Below, in pieces: positions 10,422 to 18,187 of a DNA stretch of 64,000 nt (position 1 is the stretch's first letter; every line of letters begins with the position of its first letter). This DNA is from Gammaproteobacteria bacterium. GTDB lineage: Bacteria > Pseudomonadota > Gammaproteobacteria > JAJPIJ01. The DNA lies in assembly GCA_035501935.1 (NCBI GenBank), contig DATJVC010000025.1, positions 72,905 through 136,904 on the forward strand. Direction: 5' to 3'. The position numbers were made by a program, and so were the translations under genes. The notes under the pieces are model-generated. The model ran no database searches. It saw only the letters and a list, made by a program, of their open reading frames with translations, and had not been told where the DNA came from.

Positions 10422-12401
10422 ATGATGTTCACCTTCGACATTTCGGGCTCGCAAATCAACGGCGCCCGGGATTACCAGGAAGACGCATTTCTCATTACGC
10501 ACCTGGGTGACAGTGACAATCCTGACGAAAAGGCGTCGCTGGTCATCGTCGCCGACGGGATGGGCGGCCACGCCGCCGGCAATGTCGCCAGCAACATGGC
10601 GGTGCAGACCTTCAATAAATATCTCACCGGTAATTATCCGAGCGAGCAGATGCAGACGGTGTTGCGGGAGGCGGTCCTCGCCGCCAACGGTTCCATAGAA
10701 CACACCGTCAAGGAAACCGAGGCGCTGAAGGGCATGGGCTGCACCTTCGTCGGCGTCATTCTGCACAAGTCGAAGATGCGCTGGGTCAGCGTGGGCGACA
10801 GCAATTTGTATCTGCTGCGCGACAAAAAACTCATCAAGAAAAATGCCGATCACAGCTACGGCGGTTTTCTCGACCGCATGTCCGCCGCCGGTACGCCGGT
10901 GAAGCCGGAGCAGGGCTTCTCACGCAACATGCTGATGAGTGCGCTGACAGGCGAGGACATCGCCGAGATTGACTGTCCCCCGGAGCCCTTCGAGATCAAG
11001 GGCGGTGATCGCATCATCGTCGCCACCGATGGCCTCGATTCGCTCTCCGACGCCAAAATCTTGCATTATTGCGACGGCGTCAAAACCGCCAAGGAGTGCG
11101 TCAAGTCACTGCTCGATGGCGTTGAAGAAGCGAAGATCCCCCGGCAGGACAACACCACCGTTGTAGTCATCGATGTCACTGCCAAGGAGGAAAAACCGGC
11201 CGTTGCCCCACCGCCGCCGCCACCTCCGCCACCTCCGCCGCCAGCACGCGCGCTTACAGAACAGGAGGAACAGGATCTGGCCATCACCAAATACGCCGCG
11301 CCCGGCGCCGCACCGCCGATCGCCATCAAGCGCAAGGCCCCGCCGCCTCCACCGCCAGTCGAAGAAGAACCAAAACGCAACTGGCTGGCCGTCGCCGCCG
11401 TCATCGCCGGCGTGCTCATTGTGGCAGGCGGCGCGGGCTATTACTTCATGTCAGGGGGCGGTAAATCCACGGCGCACCACGCCGTCAAAAAGCATCCAAC
11501 GGAAACTGAAACAACCGCCGAAACACCGACTGCGACAACACCGGCACCGGAAACCGCCACGCCGGAGGAAAAACCCGGGACACCACCAACAACGGCGGCC
11601 ATTCCACAGCCGGCGCCCGCCACTCCGGCGCCAGTACCAGCACCAGTACCAGCGCCCACAGGCAAAATCGAGGAATTCCAGGATGCGCTCAAATCCGGCG
11701 GCGCCGGACCGGTGATGATATGGGTGCCGCCCGGCAAATTCGAGATGGGTGCGCCCGCGACCGCAAGTGAAGCGAATCAGCGCCCGCGCCATACCGTGCA
11801 GATTGGCAAAAAATTTGCCCTGAGCAAGTATGAAATCACCGTGGCCGACTACGAGAAATTCGTCAAGGCGACCGGCCGCGCCATGCCCAAACTGGGCGGC
11901 GATTTCAAACCCGAGCACCCGATCATCTGGGTGTCATGGGAGGACGCGCTGGCCTACGCCCACTGGCTCTCCGAGCAGACCGGTTTCAAATACCGACTGC
12001 CGAGCGAGGCAGAGTGGGAATATGCCGCGGCAGCGGGAACCGACACTTATGAATGGTGGTGGGGACGCGATCCGGGCCAGGGCATGGCGCATTGCTTCGG
12101 CTGCGGTTCCGATTTCGACAGCCGCCGGCCGGCCAAGGTGGGCAGCTTCAAGCCCAATCCATTCGGACTCTACGACACCGCCGGAAACGTCGCCGAATGG
12201 GTGCAGGATTGCTACCACAGCAACTACGAAGGCGCCCCGAACGACGGCAGTGTCTGGGAGGGCGGCGAGTGCGACGAGCGCGTGGTGCGCGGCGGCGCCT
12301 ACGATCAACCGCCGAAGTCCATCCGCGCCTCCTACCGCGACAAGCTGAATCCATCCAGGGGCAACGACACCACCGGTTTCCGCATCCTCCGCGAGCCCTG
12401 A
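10422..12401 (+). CDS. PP2C-type Ser/Thr phosphatase fused to a membrane helix and a SUMF1/FGE-like domain
   Basis: A 659-residue fusion. Residues 1-250 are a PP2C (PPM) phosphatase with the metal-site motifs RDYQEDAF, VADGMGGHAAG, SVGDSNLYLL, ATDGLDSLSD and DNTTVVVID. Residues about 255-318 are Pro/Ala-rich with a long Pro run. Residues 320-343 are one membrane helix (AVIAGVLIVAGGAGYYF). Residues about 345-420 are a Pro/Thr-rich spacer. Residues 425-659 are a formylglycine-generating-enzyme-like (SUMF1) domain: VPPGKFEMGAP, YRLPSEAEWEYAA, GNVAEWVQDCY, RVVRGGAY and a final GFRIL. The expected topology puts the phosphatase in the cytoplasm and the SUMF1 domain in the periplasm. The cysteine pair used by true FGE near the RGG region is missing, so a binding or scaffold role is more likely than formylglycine synthesis. 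It is a single-gene unit with a strong terminator. Confidence 0.85.
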   Translation: MMFTFDISGSQINGARDYQEDAFLITHLGDSDNPDEKASLVIVADGMGGHAAGNVASNMAVQTFNKYLTGNYPSEQMQTVLREAVLAANGSIEHTVKETEALKGMGCTFVGVILHKSKMRWVSVGDSNLYLLRDKKLIKKNADHSYGGFLDRMSAAGTPVKPEQGFSRNMLMSALTGEDIAEIDCPPEPFEIKGGDRIIVATDGLDSLSDAKILHYCDGVKTAKECVKSLLDGVEEAKIPRQDNTTVVVIDVTAKEEKPAVAPPPPPPPPPPPPARALTEQEEQDLAITKYAAPGAAPPIAIKRKAPPPPPPVEEEPKRNWLAVAAVIAGVLIVAGGAGYYFMSGGGKSTAHHAVKKHPTETETTAETPTATTPAPETATPEEKPGTPPTTAAIPQPAPATPAPVPAPVPAPTGKIEEFQDALKSGGAGPVMIWVPPGKFEMGAPATASEANQRPRHTVQIGKKFALSKYEITVADYEKFVKATGRAMPKLGGDFKPEHPIIWVSWEDALAYAHWLSEQTGFKYRLPSEAEWEYAAAAGTDTYEWWWGRDPGQGMAHCFGCGSDFDSRRPAKVGSFKPNPFGLYDTAGNVAEWVQDCYHSNYEGAPNDGSVWEGGECDERVVRGGAYDQPPKSIRASYRDKLNPSRGNDTTGFRILREP

Positions 12402-12424
12402 GCCGTAAAGAACTCCCAAAAAAG

Positions 12425-12450
12425 AAGACCCCGCGAAGCGGGGTCTTTCA
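12425..12450 (+). terminator. Rho-independent terminator after the PP2C-SUMF1 gene
   Basis: AAGACCCCGC (12425-12434), GAA loop and GCGGGGTCTT (12438-12447) make a perfect 10-bp stem ending in a short T-run, 24 bases after the stop. The A-run on its left lets it also serve the convergent small exported-protein gene. Confidence 0.85.
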
Positions 12451-12487
12451 TTTACATTGCGATACCGGTCGCGAAAAGGATCAATCC

Positions 12488-12841
12488 CTACTCTTTCATC
12501 ATCTCCTTCATCTTGTTTTTCATCATGTGCTTCATCTTCGACATGGAGCCACCACCCTTGACGTACTTGATTGAACACTTGGCTTCCTTGAACGTGCCGC
12601 ATACGGCGGGATCCTTGGCGCCCGTGCCAATCTTGCCGCCCGCGTATGCACCCGTGGGATCGCCGCCATAAGTAAAGCCGGCCGGCATCTCCACCTCCTT
12701 GCCAGTCATGTCATGGCCGGTCGCAGCCACCATGAAACCGCCGGAAAAATCCCTCGCTGAGAACGGATTATCGGTGGCATCGGCAATTGGAGTCGCACTT
12801 AAAGTAATAGCAATCGCTGTAGTTAACGTGCTTTTCTTCAT
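12488..12841 (-). CDS. Small exported Met-rich protein, possibly HvfA/bufferin-like
   Basis: A 117-residue secreted protein. It has a signal peptide (MKKSTLTTAIAITLSATPIADA), then NPFSARDFSGGFMVA, which resembles the start of HvfA/BufA-type low-complexity small proteins (NPF..x.LSGGY). A Gly-rich middle and one cysteine pair (AVCGTFKEAKC) follow. The last 25 residues are extremely rich in Met and Lys (SKMKHMMKNKMKEMMKE). The start at 12841 has an excellent AAGGAG before it; the longer frame upstream is spurious. Typical bufferin partners (DUF692 MNIO enzyme, DUF2063) are not adjacent, so that assignment is only a resemblance. The Met cluster suggests metal, perhaps copper, binding. Confidence 0.75.
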   Translation of the reverse strand: MKKSTLTTAIAITLSATPIADATDNPFSARDFSGGFMVAATGHDMTGKEVEMPAGFTYGGDPTGAYAGGKIGTGAKDPAVCGTFKEAKCSIKYVKGGGSMSKMKHMMKNKMKEMMKE

Positions 12842-13227
12842 GACGTTTCTCCTTCCTAAAACATGATTCCCGTGGGAAATGAGCAGTCTCGCCTGATCGC
12901 TGGCGCAACTACAATAACCCATTGCCCGCCGACTGGAAACCACGACAATCCAGTGAGATTGCCGTTGAGATAATTTCGGGGGAACACGCTGCTTTCCCAT
13001 TCGTATGACTTTGATCGGCTTCGCAGTCATGGCGCGTCGAGTAGCTCGACGGCTCAATACTGTCGTGCAGCGATCCGATGGACACTGGACAACCCATGGG
13101 ACCATTGCACTCACGGTACTCAATCGTCAAACCACCGATCGATAATCCCGTATTTACGGGAAACAATCCCGCCAATGAAATTACTTTTTCCGGCACCCGC
13201 CGCGTTCTCTCTCACTATCATGACACC
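12842..13227. other. Intergenic gap of 386 bases between divergent genes
   Basis: This divergent control region separates the Met-rich protein gene and the response regulator gene. Two small perfect hairpins are visible: GTCGAG-TAG-CTCGAC at 13036-13050 and CCCGTA-TT-TACGGG at 13147-13160. An open frame in phase with the response regulator runs back to 13078, but its residues do not look like a receiver domain. No RNA gene or clear promoter was recognised. Confidence 0.5.
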
Positions 13228-13887
13228 ATGCGCAAATCACACACCCTGGCGGCGAAAATCCGGGTGCTGCTGGTCGACGATCATGCCGTGGTTAGGGCGG
13301 GATATCGCATCCTGCTGCAAACCACGCCTGATATTGAAGTCGTCGCCGAAGCCGGCACCGGCGAGGAGGCCCAAGCCTGTTTTTTGAGCGAACGCCCGGA
13401 TGTGACGATTATGGATCTCGTGCTTCCGGGAATCAGCGGACTGGAGATCATACGCCGCATCATCAACCGCACGCCCGATGTCCGCATACTCGCCTTCAGC
13501 ATGCATGAGGATCCCATCTTCGCCGAGCAGGCCCTGCAAGCCGGCGCACTCGGCTACGTCACCAAAAGCAGCGCAGCCACGGTGCTGGTGGAAGCTGTGA
13601 AGAAAGTAGCCAGAGGAGAGGTATACGTGGATGCAGCCATCGCCCAGCAAATGGCGTTTCAGAAAAGCCGTGGCAAACAGACGCCATTTGAGATGCTATC
13701 AACGCGCGAATTCGAGATCATGACCCTGCTGGCGTCGGGTACGACGCTGGAAGAAATCGCCCGACGCCTGTCCTTGAGCTATAAAACCATCGCCAACTAC
13801 AGCACACAGATCAAGGCCAAACTGGAGGTCGACAACATCGCCGATCTCACCCGGCTTGCCGTCCGCCACGGCATTATTCAGGCGTGA
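13228..13887 (+). CDS. NarL/FixJ-family response regulator
   Basis: A 219-residue two-domain regulator. The receiver domain (about 10-125) has the acidic pair VDDH, the phospho-acceptor Asp in TIMDLVLPG, the Ser/Thr switch in AFSMHED and the lysine in GYVTKSSA. The LuxR-type helix-turn-helix (about 150-215) reads LSTREFEIMTLLASG ... LEEIARRLSLSYKTIANY. It resembles the UvrY/GacA group in layout. The start at 13228 places the receiver motif at the usual distance. No sensor kinase gene is next to it, so its partner is elsewhere. Targets are unknown; the divergent Met-rich gene and the downstream autotransporter are candidates by position only. Confidence 0.85.
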   Translation: MRKSHTLAAKIRVLLVDDHAVVRAGYRILLQTTPDIEVVAEAGTGEEAQACFLSERPDVTIMDLVLPGISGLEIIRRIINRTPDVRILAFSMHEDPIFAEQALQAGALGYVTKSSAATVLVEAVKKVARGEVYVDAAIAQQMAFQKSRGKQTPFEMLSTREFEIMTLLASGTTLEEIARRLSLSYKTIANYSTQIKAKLEVDNIADLTRLAVRHGIIQA

Positions 13888-14006
13888 CGATCACCCTCGG
13901 AAAGTCGTCGGTAGCGTCATGCAGTTCCATGCAACATCTCCCGTCAGCCAAGGAAGTTATCCCACTTTTCTCGTCTGCACATTCCATTACCTCATACCGT
14001 TCATAC

Positions 14007-14014
14007 CACTAGTG
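14007..14014. promoter_or_regulatory. CACTAGTG palindrome upstream of the autotransporter
   Basis: A perfect 8-base palindrome lies about 95 bases before the autotransporter start, in the 222-base gap after the response regulator. It may be an operator half of a larger site, but it is short and could occur by chance. Confidence 0.2.
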
Positions 14015-14109
14015 TAATCGATGGCCGGATCCGGCGCGGGCGGCGAAAAATTTCTTTCGCGTCCAAGACGTGCAAAAAAACAAATTATTTACACACCGGG
14101 GGAGTCACA

Positions 14110-17100
14110 ATGAGGAAAGCAAAATTCGCGGCACTACTGGCGTCGCATCGAGCCATCACGGCCACCTTGTCGGCGTTAGGGCTGGTTTTGGGCGCACAAT
14201 CCGCCTATGCGGACTGCACCCCCGATCCGGCGACGACCGGCGCCACCGTGACTTGTACCGGAACCGATGCTGACGGATTTGTTGCCGGTACGGGAGTGAA
14301 CAATCTCACCGTCAACGTCGACAGCGGCGCCACCGTGCAGGCGAAAACAACCGTGAGCCCCAGCGTGACCATACAAATCAACAACGAGAGTACCGTCACC
14401 AACAATGGGACCGTCATCAACGCCGGCGGTTCGCAAACCACCAACCTGGGGATCAACATCAACGACACCGACAGCACCATTACCAACAACGGTTCGGTGC
14501 AGCTCACGATTAGCGACACCGACATCACCTCTGCCCTGCCGGGAACGATAAAGGGCACCAGAACACTGCGCGGTTTGATTGCCACCTCCAGCGCCAGCTC
14601 CAGCCCGTCAACGCTGGAGAACTTGAGCATCGTCAATAATGGCAGCGTTACACTAAATCACGCCGGCGTGGGAAATTCCGAGGCGATCTATTCCGGCGAG
14701 GATGTCGACGACATCACCTTCGACAACTTCGGCACCGTCACCAGCAACAGAACGCAGGCGCTCACCATTACCGTCGTCGGCGGCGCCCTGCAGGCGAAAA
14801 CAGCCATCGATGGCACCAACCGCGCGCTGGGGATCGCCTCCGGCATCGACAGCGACGACGATACTGACGACTTCACAGTCAACAATCACCAGGGCGCCGT
14901 CATCGAGGCCACAGGGGACTACACGGCGGCGATATACGGGCGCGCCGGCGATCTGGAGATCGACAACGCCGGTATCATCCGTAATAACAGCGGCGGCATC
15001 GCCATCTCCGCCCACGCCGCCTCCGATGACGGCGACGGCGAGCTGGAAATCGACAATTCCGGCACCATCATCGGTGACATTCTGGCGGTGGACGGTAATG
15101 CCCTCCGCTACTGGGCGGCAAAAGCGAAAGGCGTGACCGGATTGACGCTGAACAATCAGGCGGGGGTGAGGGATTTGGAGCTCGACAACGACGGCACGAT
15201 TACCGGCAACATCTACCTCGGCTCCGGTACGCACGAGGTGGAAAACGACGGCACGATCACGGGTAGCATCTTTGTCGATCAAACCGGCATCGGGACGGCG
15301 ATAGGCGCCCGGCAATTCACCCTGGAGAACTCCGGCACGCTGACCGGCAATATCAGCATTATTGACTTTGCTGGCGCCCAGAATTCAATCACACTCAGCG
15401 GCGGGGGTTTCAGTGGCGACATCACTGCGACCAACGGTACCGGCACCAACGCCCTGACACTGACCGGCGCCGGCACCCTGCACAATGTAAGCAACTTCAC
15501 GACCTTGACCGTGACCGGCGGGGCCGCAGACGAAGATGCTGATGACGACGATGACAACGCCGCCAGTGCCGCCACCAGTTGGACACTGGCGAGTGGAACG
15601 GCCCAACAGTTCTCCGTTGGAACCGAAATTGAGGATGGCGCCACACTGACCGTGGACAGCGCCCTGACCAGCGATGTGACGGTTGACAGCGGCGGCACAC
15701 TAGGCGGTTCGGGAACCATTGACGGCGAGGTAACCAATGCCGGCACGATCGACGTGGGCTCCTCCGTCCTCACGGTCACCGGCGCGGTGGCCATGGCCGC
15801 GGGCAGCGTGTTCAAGACAACGATCTCCGGCGCGGGCGGCGCCTCCGCCGACGCGCCGTCCAGCAACGCCGGCCTGCTGACCGTGGGCGCCACCGGCACC
15901 GCGGACGCCAGCGCCACGGTGGTACCCGTCACCAGCGGCGTGATCGTGCACAACGGCGCCTGGTACAGAATCGCCACCAACAGTGGCGGCGGCAGCGTGT
16001 TCGATACCGTGCCCCAAATCCAAGGCAGCGCGCTGGTATCCTGGACGATACAGGAAAACGCAGCGGATGATCTGGTGTTAGGTGCGGCGGTCAAGGATCC
16101 CGCCGGCATCCCCGGATTGACGGCCGGCGGCTCTGGCGCAATCGAGGCCCTGTTAAGTTACACCGGCACCGATCCCGGGCTGCTCAGCCTCGGTGGCGAG
16201 GTCCAGAACCTGGCCACGGAGGATGAGGTTCGTGATGCGGGGGAAAAGCTGCGCCCCAACGCAAACAACGCCGGCATGCAGGGAGCCATCAACGTAACCG
16301 ACGGATTGCTCACGGTGATTGATAATCGCATCGCCGATGCGGGAGCCGGCAACGGCATGACCGGCCTCTCTGCCGGCGAGAACGCGACGATGAAAAACTT
16401 CTGGCTGCAGGGCTTCGGATCCCGCGGTGAACAGGATCGCCGTGACGGCATAGACGGCTATACCGCTGACAGCGCCGGCGTGGCATTCGGCGTGGACACC
16501 GCGGTGGGGGATATGTGGCGTGTCGGCCTGGCGGGAAGTTACGCGCTGTCCAATGTCGATGACAAGGGCAGCCGGCGCGGCGACTCGATCGACTTCGACA
16601 GCTTTCAGGGGGCCGTGTATGGTTCCTACAATGACGGACCGTGGTATTTCGACGGCATCGTGGATTTCGGCTTTCACGAGTATGACAGCAAGCGTGTGAT
16701 CAACATCGGCGGTTTCAGCGATACCGCCACTGCCAGCTATGACGGCTGGCAATATACTGTCAAAGGCGAAGGCGGATATCCCCTCCATTGGGATGCCATG
16801 ACGGCGGTTCCACTGATATCGCTGACCTACAGCCATCTCAGCACCGACAGCTACACCGAAACCAGCGTGGCGGGCGCGGCGCTCAAGGTCGACAACGACG
16901 ATGTCGACTCGTTCCGGACCGGGTTGGGCGGCAAACTGTTCATACCCCTGGTCATGACCAAGGATTTCGGCAGTGCGCTGGAATTACATGCCGTATGGCA
17001 GCATGAATTTGGCGACACATCCCAAGACGCCACCGCGAGCTTTGCCGCCGGGGGCAATGCCTTCAACACCCGGGGCATCAACATCGGCCGCGAATCGGTG

Positions 17101-17229
17101 GATGTGGGCCCCAAGCTGCGGCTCGTCTCCGCCGATGGCATGAAGAGCCTGGTGGTGAGCTATGACGCGGAAGTCAGGGATGAGTATATCGGTCACGCAG
17201 GCATGCTGACGGCACGGTTTGAATTTTAA
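14110..17229 (+). CDS. Type V autotransporter with beta-helical passenger
   Basis: A 1039-residue secreted protein. It has a signal peptide (residues about 1-35, ending QSAYA) and a long passenger (about 36-690) of Asn/Thr/Gly-rich repeats such as NNGTV, IDNAGI and ENDGTITG that predict a parallel beta-helix. A segment with acidic runs (DEDADDDDDN) lies near residue 475. The C-terminal autotransporter barrel (about 760-1039) has the usual alternating aromatic strands and ends LTARFEF with a terminal Phe. The passenger would be displayed on the cell surface, perhaps for adhesion. No protease catalytic triad is recognised. A Shine-Dalgarno-like GGGGGAG lies before the ATG. Confidence 0.9.
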   Translation: MRKAKFAALLASHRAITATLSALGLVLGAQSAYADCTPDPATTGATVTCTGTDADGFVAGTGVNNLTVNVDSGATVQAKTTVSPSVTIQINNESTVTNNGTVINAGGSQTTNLGININDTDSTITNNGSVQLTISDTDITSALPGTIKGTRTLRGLIATSSASSSPSTLENLSIVNNGSVTLNHAGVGNSEAIYSGEDVDDITFDNFGTVTSNRTQALTITVVGGALQAKTAIDGTNRALGIASGIDSDDDTDDFTVNNHQGAVIEATGDYTAAIYGRAGDLEIDNAGIIRNNSGGIAISAHAASDDGDGELEIDNSGTIIGDILAVDGNALRYWAAKAKGVTGLTLNNQAGVRDLELDNDGTITGNIYLGSGTHEVENDGTITGSIFVDQTGIGTAIGARQFTLENSGTLTGNISIIDFAGAQNSITLSGGGFSGDITATNGTGTNALTLTGAGTLHNVSNFTTLTVTGGAADEDADDDDDNAASAATSWTLASGTAQQFSVGTEIEDGATLTVDSALTSDVTVDSGGTLGGSGTIDGEVTNAGTIDVGSSVLTVTGAVAMAAGSVFKTTISGAGGASADAPSSNAGLLTVGATGTADASATVVPVTSGVIVHNGAWYRIATNSGGGSVFDTVPQIQGSALVSWTIQENAADDLVLGAAVKDPAGIPGLTAGGSGAIEALLSYTGTDPGLLSLGGEVQNLATEDEVRDAGEKLRPNANNAGMQGAINVTDGLLTVIDNRIADAGAGNGMTGLSAGENATMKNFWLQGFGSRGEQDRRDGIDGYTADSAGVAFGVDTAVGDMWRVGLAGSYALSNVDDKGSRRGDSIDFDSFQGAVYGSYNDGPWYFDGIVDFGFHEYDSKRVINIGGFSDTATASYDGWQYTVKGEGGYPLHWDAMTAVPLISLTYSHLSTDSYTETSVAGAALKVDNDDVDSFRTGLGGKLFIPLVMTKDFGSALELHAVWQHEFGDTSQDATASFAAGGNAFNTRGINIGRESVDVGPKLRLVSADGMKSLVVSYDAEVRDEYIGHAGMLTARFEF

Positions 17230-17291
17230 GCACTGGTGGGATGGCCTGACCAACCCATCCCGCATTTCTAACCTTCGGTTATCATGCCGTC

Positions 17292-18146
17292 ATGGCTCAT
17301 GGCGGCAAGAAAACAGCGTCCGTTATCATCATCCTGCTGGCGGCATCGCTGGCAGCATGCGCCACCACGAAGGACCGGCTTGTACATGCCGATCAAATCG
17401 CGCATCAAGGCGGATTGACACGTAACGGCGTACCGGCAGGCATATTCACGCTGACCACCTATTCACGCATCAGCGATCCCGCCCAGCCAATCAATTTTTA
17501 TATCGAAGGCGACGGCCTGGCATGGCTTTCGCGCACGCGGCTGTCGCCGGATCCGACACCGCAGCAGGCGATCGGCTTGTCGCTGGCCGCCCTCGACCCC
17601 TCCCCTAACGTGGTTTATCTAGCCCGCCCCTGCCAGTTTGTTGATTTGAAACAGACCGCCTGCGACAGCGCCTACTGGTCCGACAAGCGCTATTCCAAGG
17701 AGGTAATCGATTCCATGAACCGGGCGGTGGATTTCTTTGTGCGTCAAACCAACGCCCGGAAAATAAATTTAATCGGCTATTCCGGCGGCGGCGCTGTGGC
17801 GGTATTGCTGGCTGCCTGCCGACACGACGTCTCTACACTTCGGACTGTGGCCGGCAACCTGGATCACGAATTTGTGAACCGCCTGCACCACGTCAGCCCG
17901 ATGCCGGAATCGCTGAATCCCATTGATGTATCACTGATGCTCAGCGCATTGCCGCAGTTGCATTTCGTGGGCGCAGACGATTCCGTGATTCCACAATCCG
18001 TTGCCGAGTCATTTGTCCGCCACGCCGGTGACAGTTCCTGCATTCGGATCATTGCCGTAAAGGACGCCACACATGATTCCGGCTGGCGGGAACGATGGCC
18101 TACGCTGCTCAAGCTGCTGCCAAATTGTATTACAGGAAAAAACTAA
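17292..18146 (+). CDS. Putative alpha/beta-hydrolase lipoprotein
   Basis: A 284-residue protein with a lipoprotein signal (hydrophobic IIILLAASLAAC, lipobox LAAC at about residues 20-23). The nucleophile elbow is GYSGGGA at about residue 160. A candidate acid is in VGADDSVIP (about 230) and a candidate histidine in KDATHDSGW (about 260), giving a credible Ser-Asp-His triad. It lacks an obvious lid. It would act at the inner face of the outer membrane or in the periplasm on an ester or similar substrate that cannot be named. It lies 62 bases after the autotransporter stop on the same strand and may be cotranscribed with it. Confidence 0.75.
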   Translation: MAHGGKKTASVIIILLAASLAACATTKDRLVHADQIAHQGGLTRNGVPAGIFTLTTYSRISDPAQPINFYIEGDGLAWLSRTRLSPDPTPQQAIGLSLAALDPSPNVVYLARPCQFVDLKQTACDSAYWSDKRYSKEVIDSMNRAVDFFVRQTNARKINLIGYSGGGAVAVLLAACRHDVSTLRTVAGNLDHEFVNRLHHVSPMPESLNPIDVSLMLSALPQLHFVGADDSVIPQSVAESFVRHAGDSSCIRIIAVKDATHDSGWRERWPTLLKLLPNCITGKN

Positions 18147-18187
18147 GCATCCGTCGTCAGCATTAATTCCGCATACGTGAAGTTTGA

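Noticed and set aside
13078-13227. 50-residue N-terminal extension of the response regulator
   Set aside because: It does not resemble a receiver domain or any leader. The start at 13228 gives a normal length.
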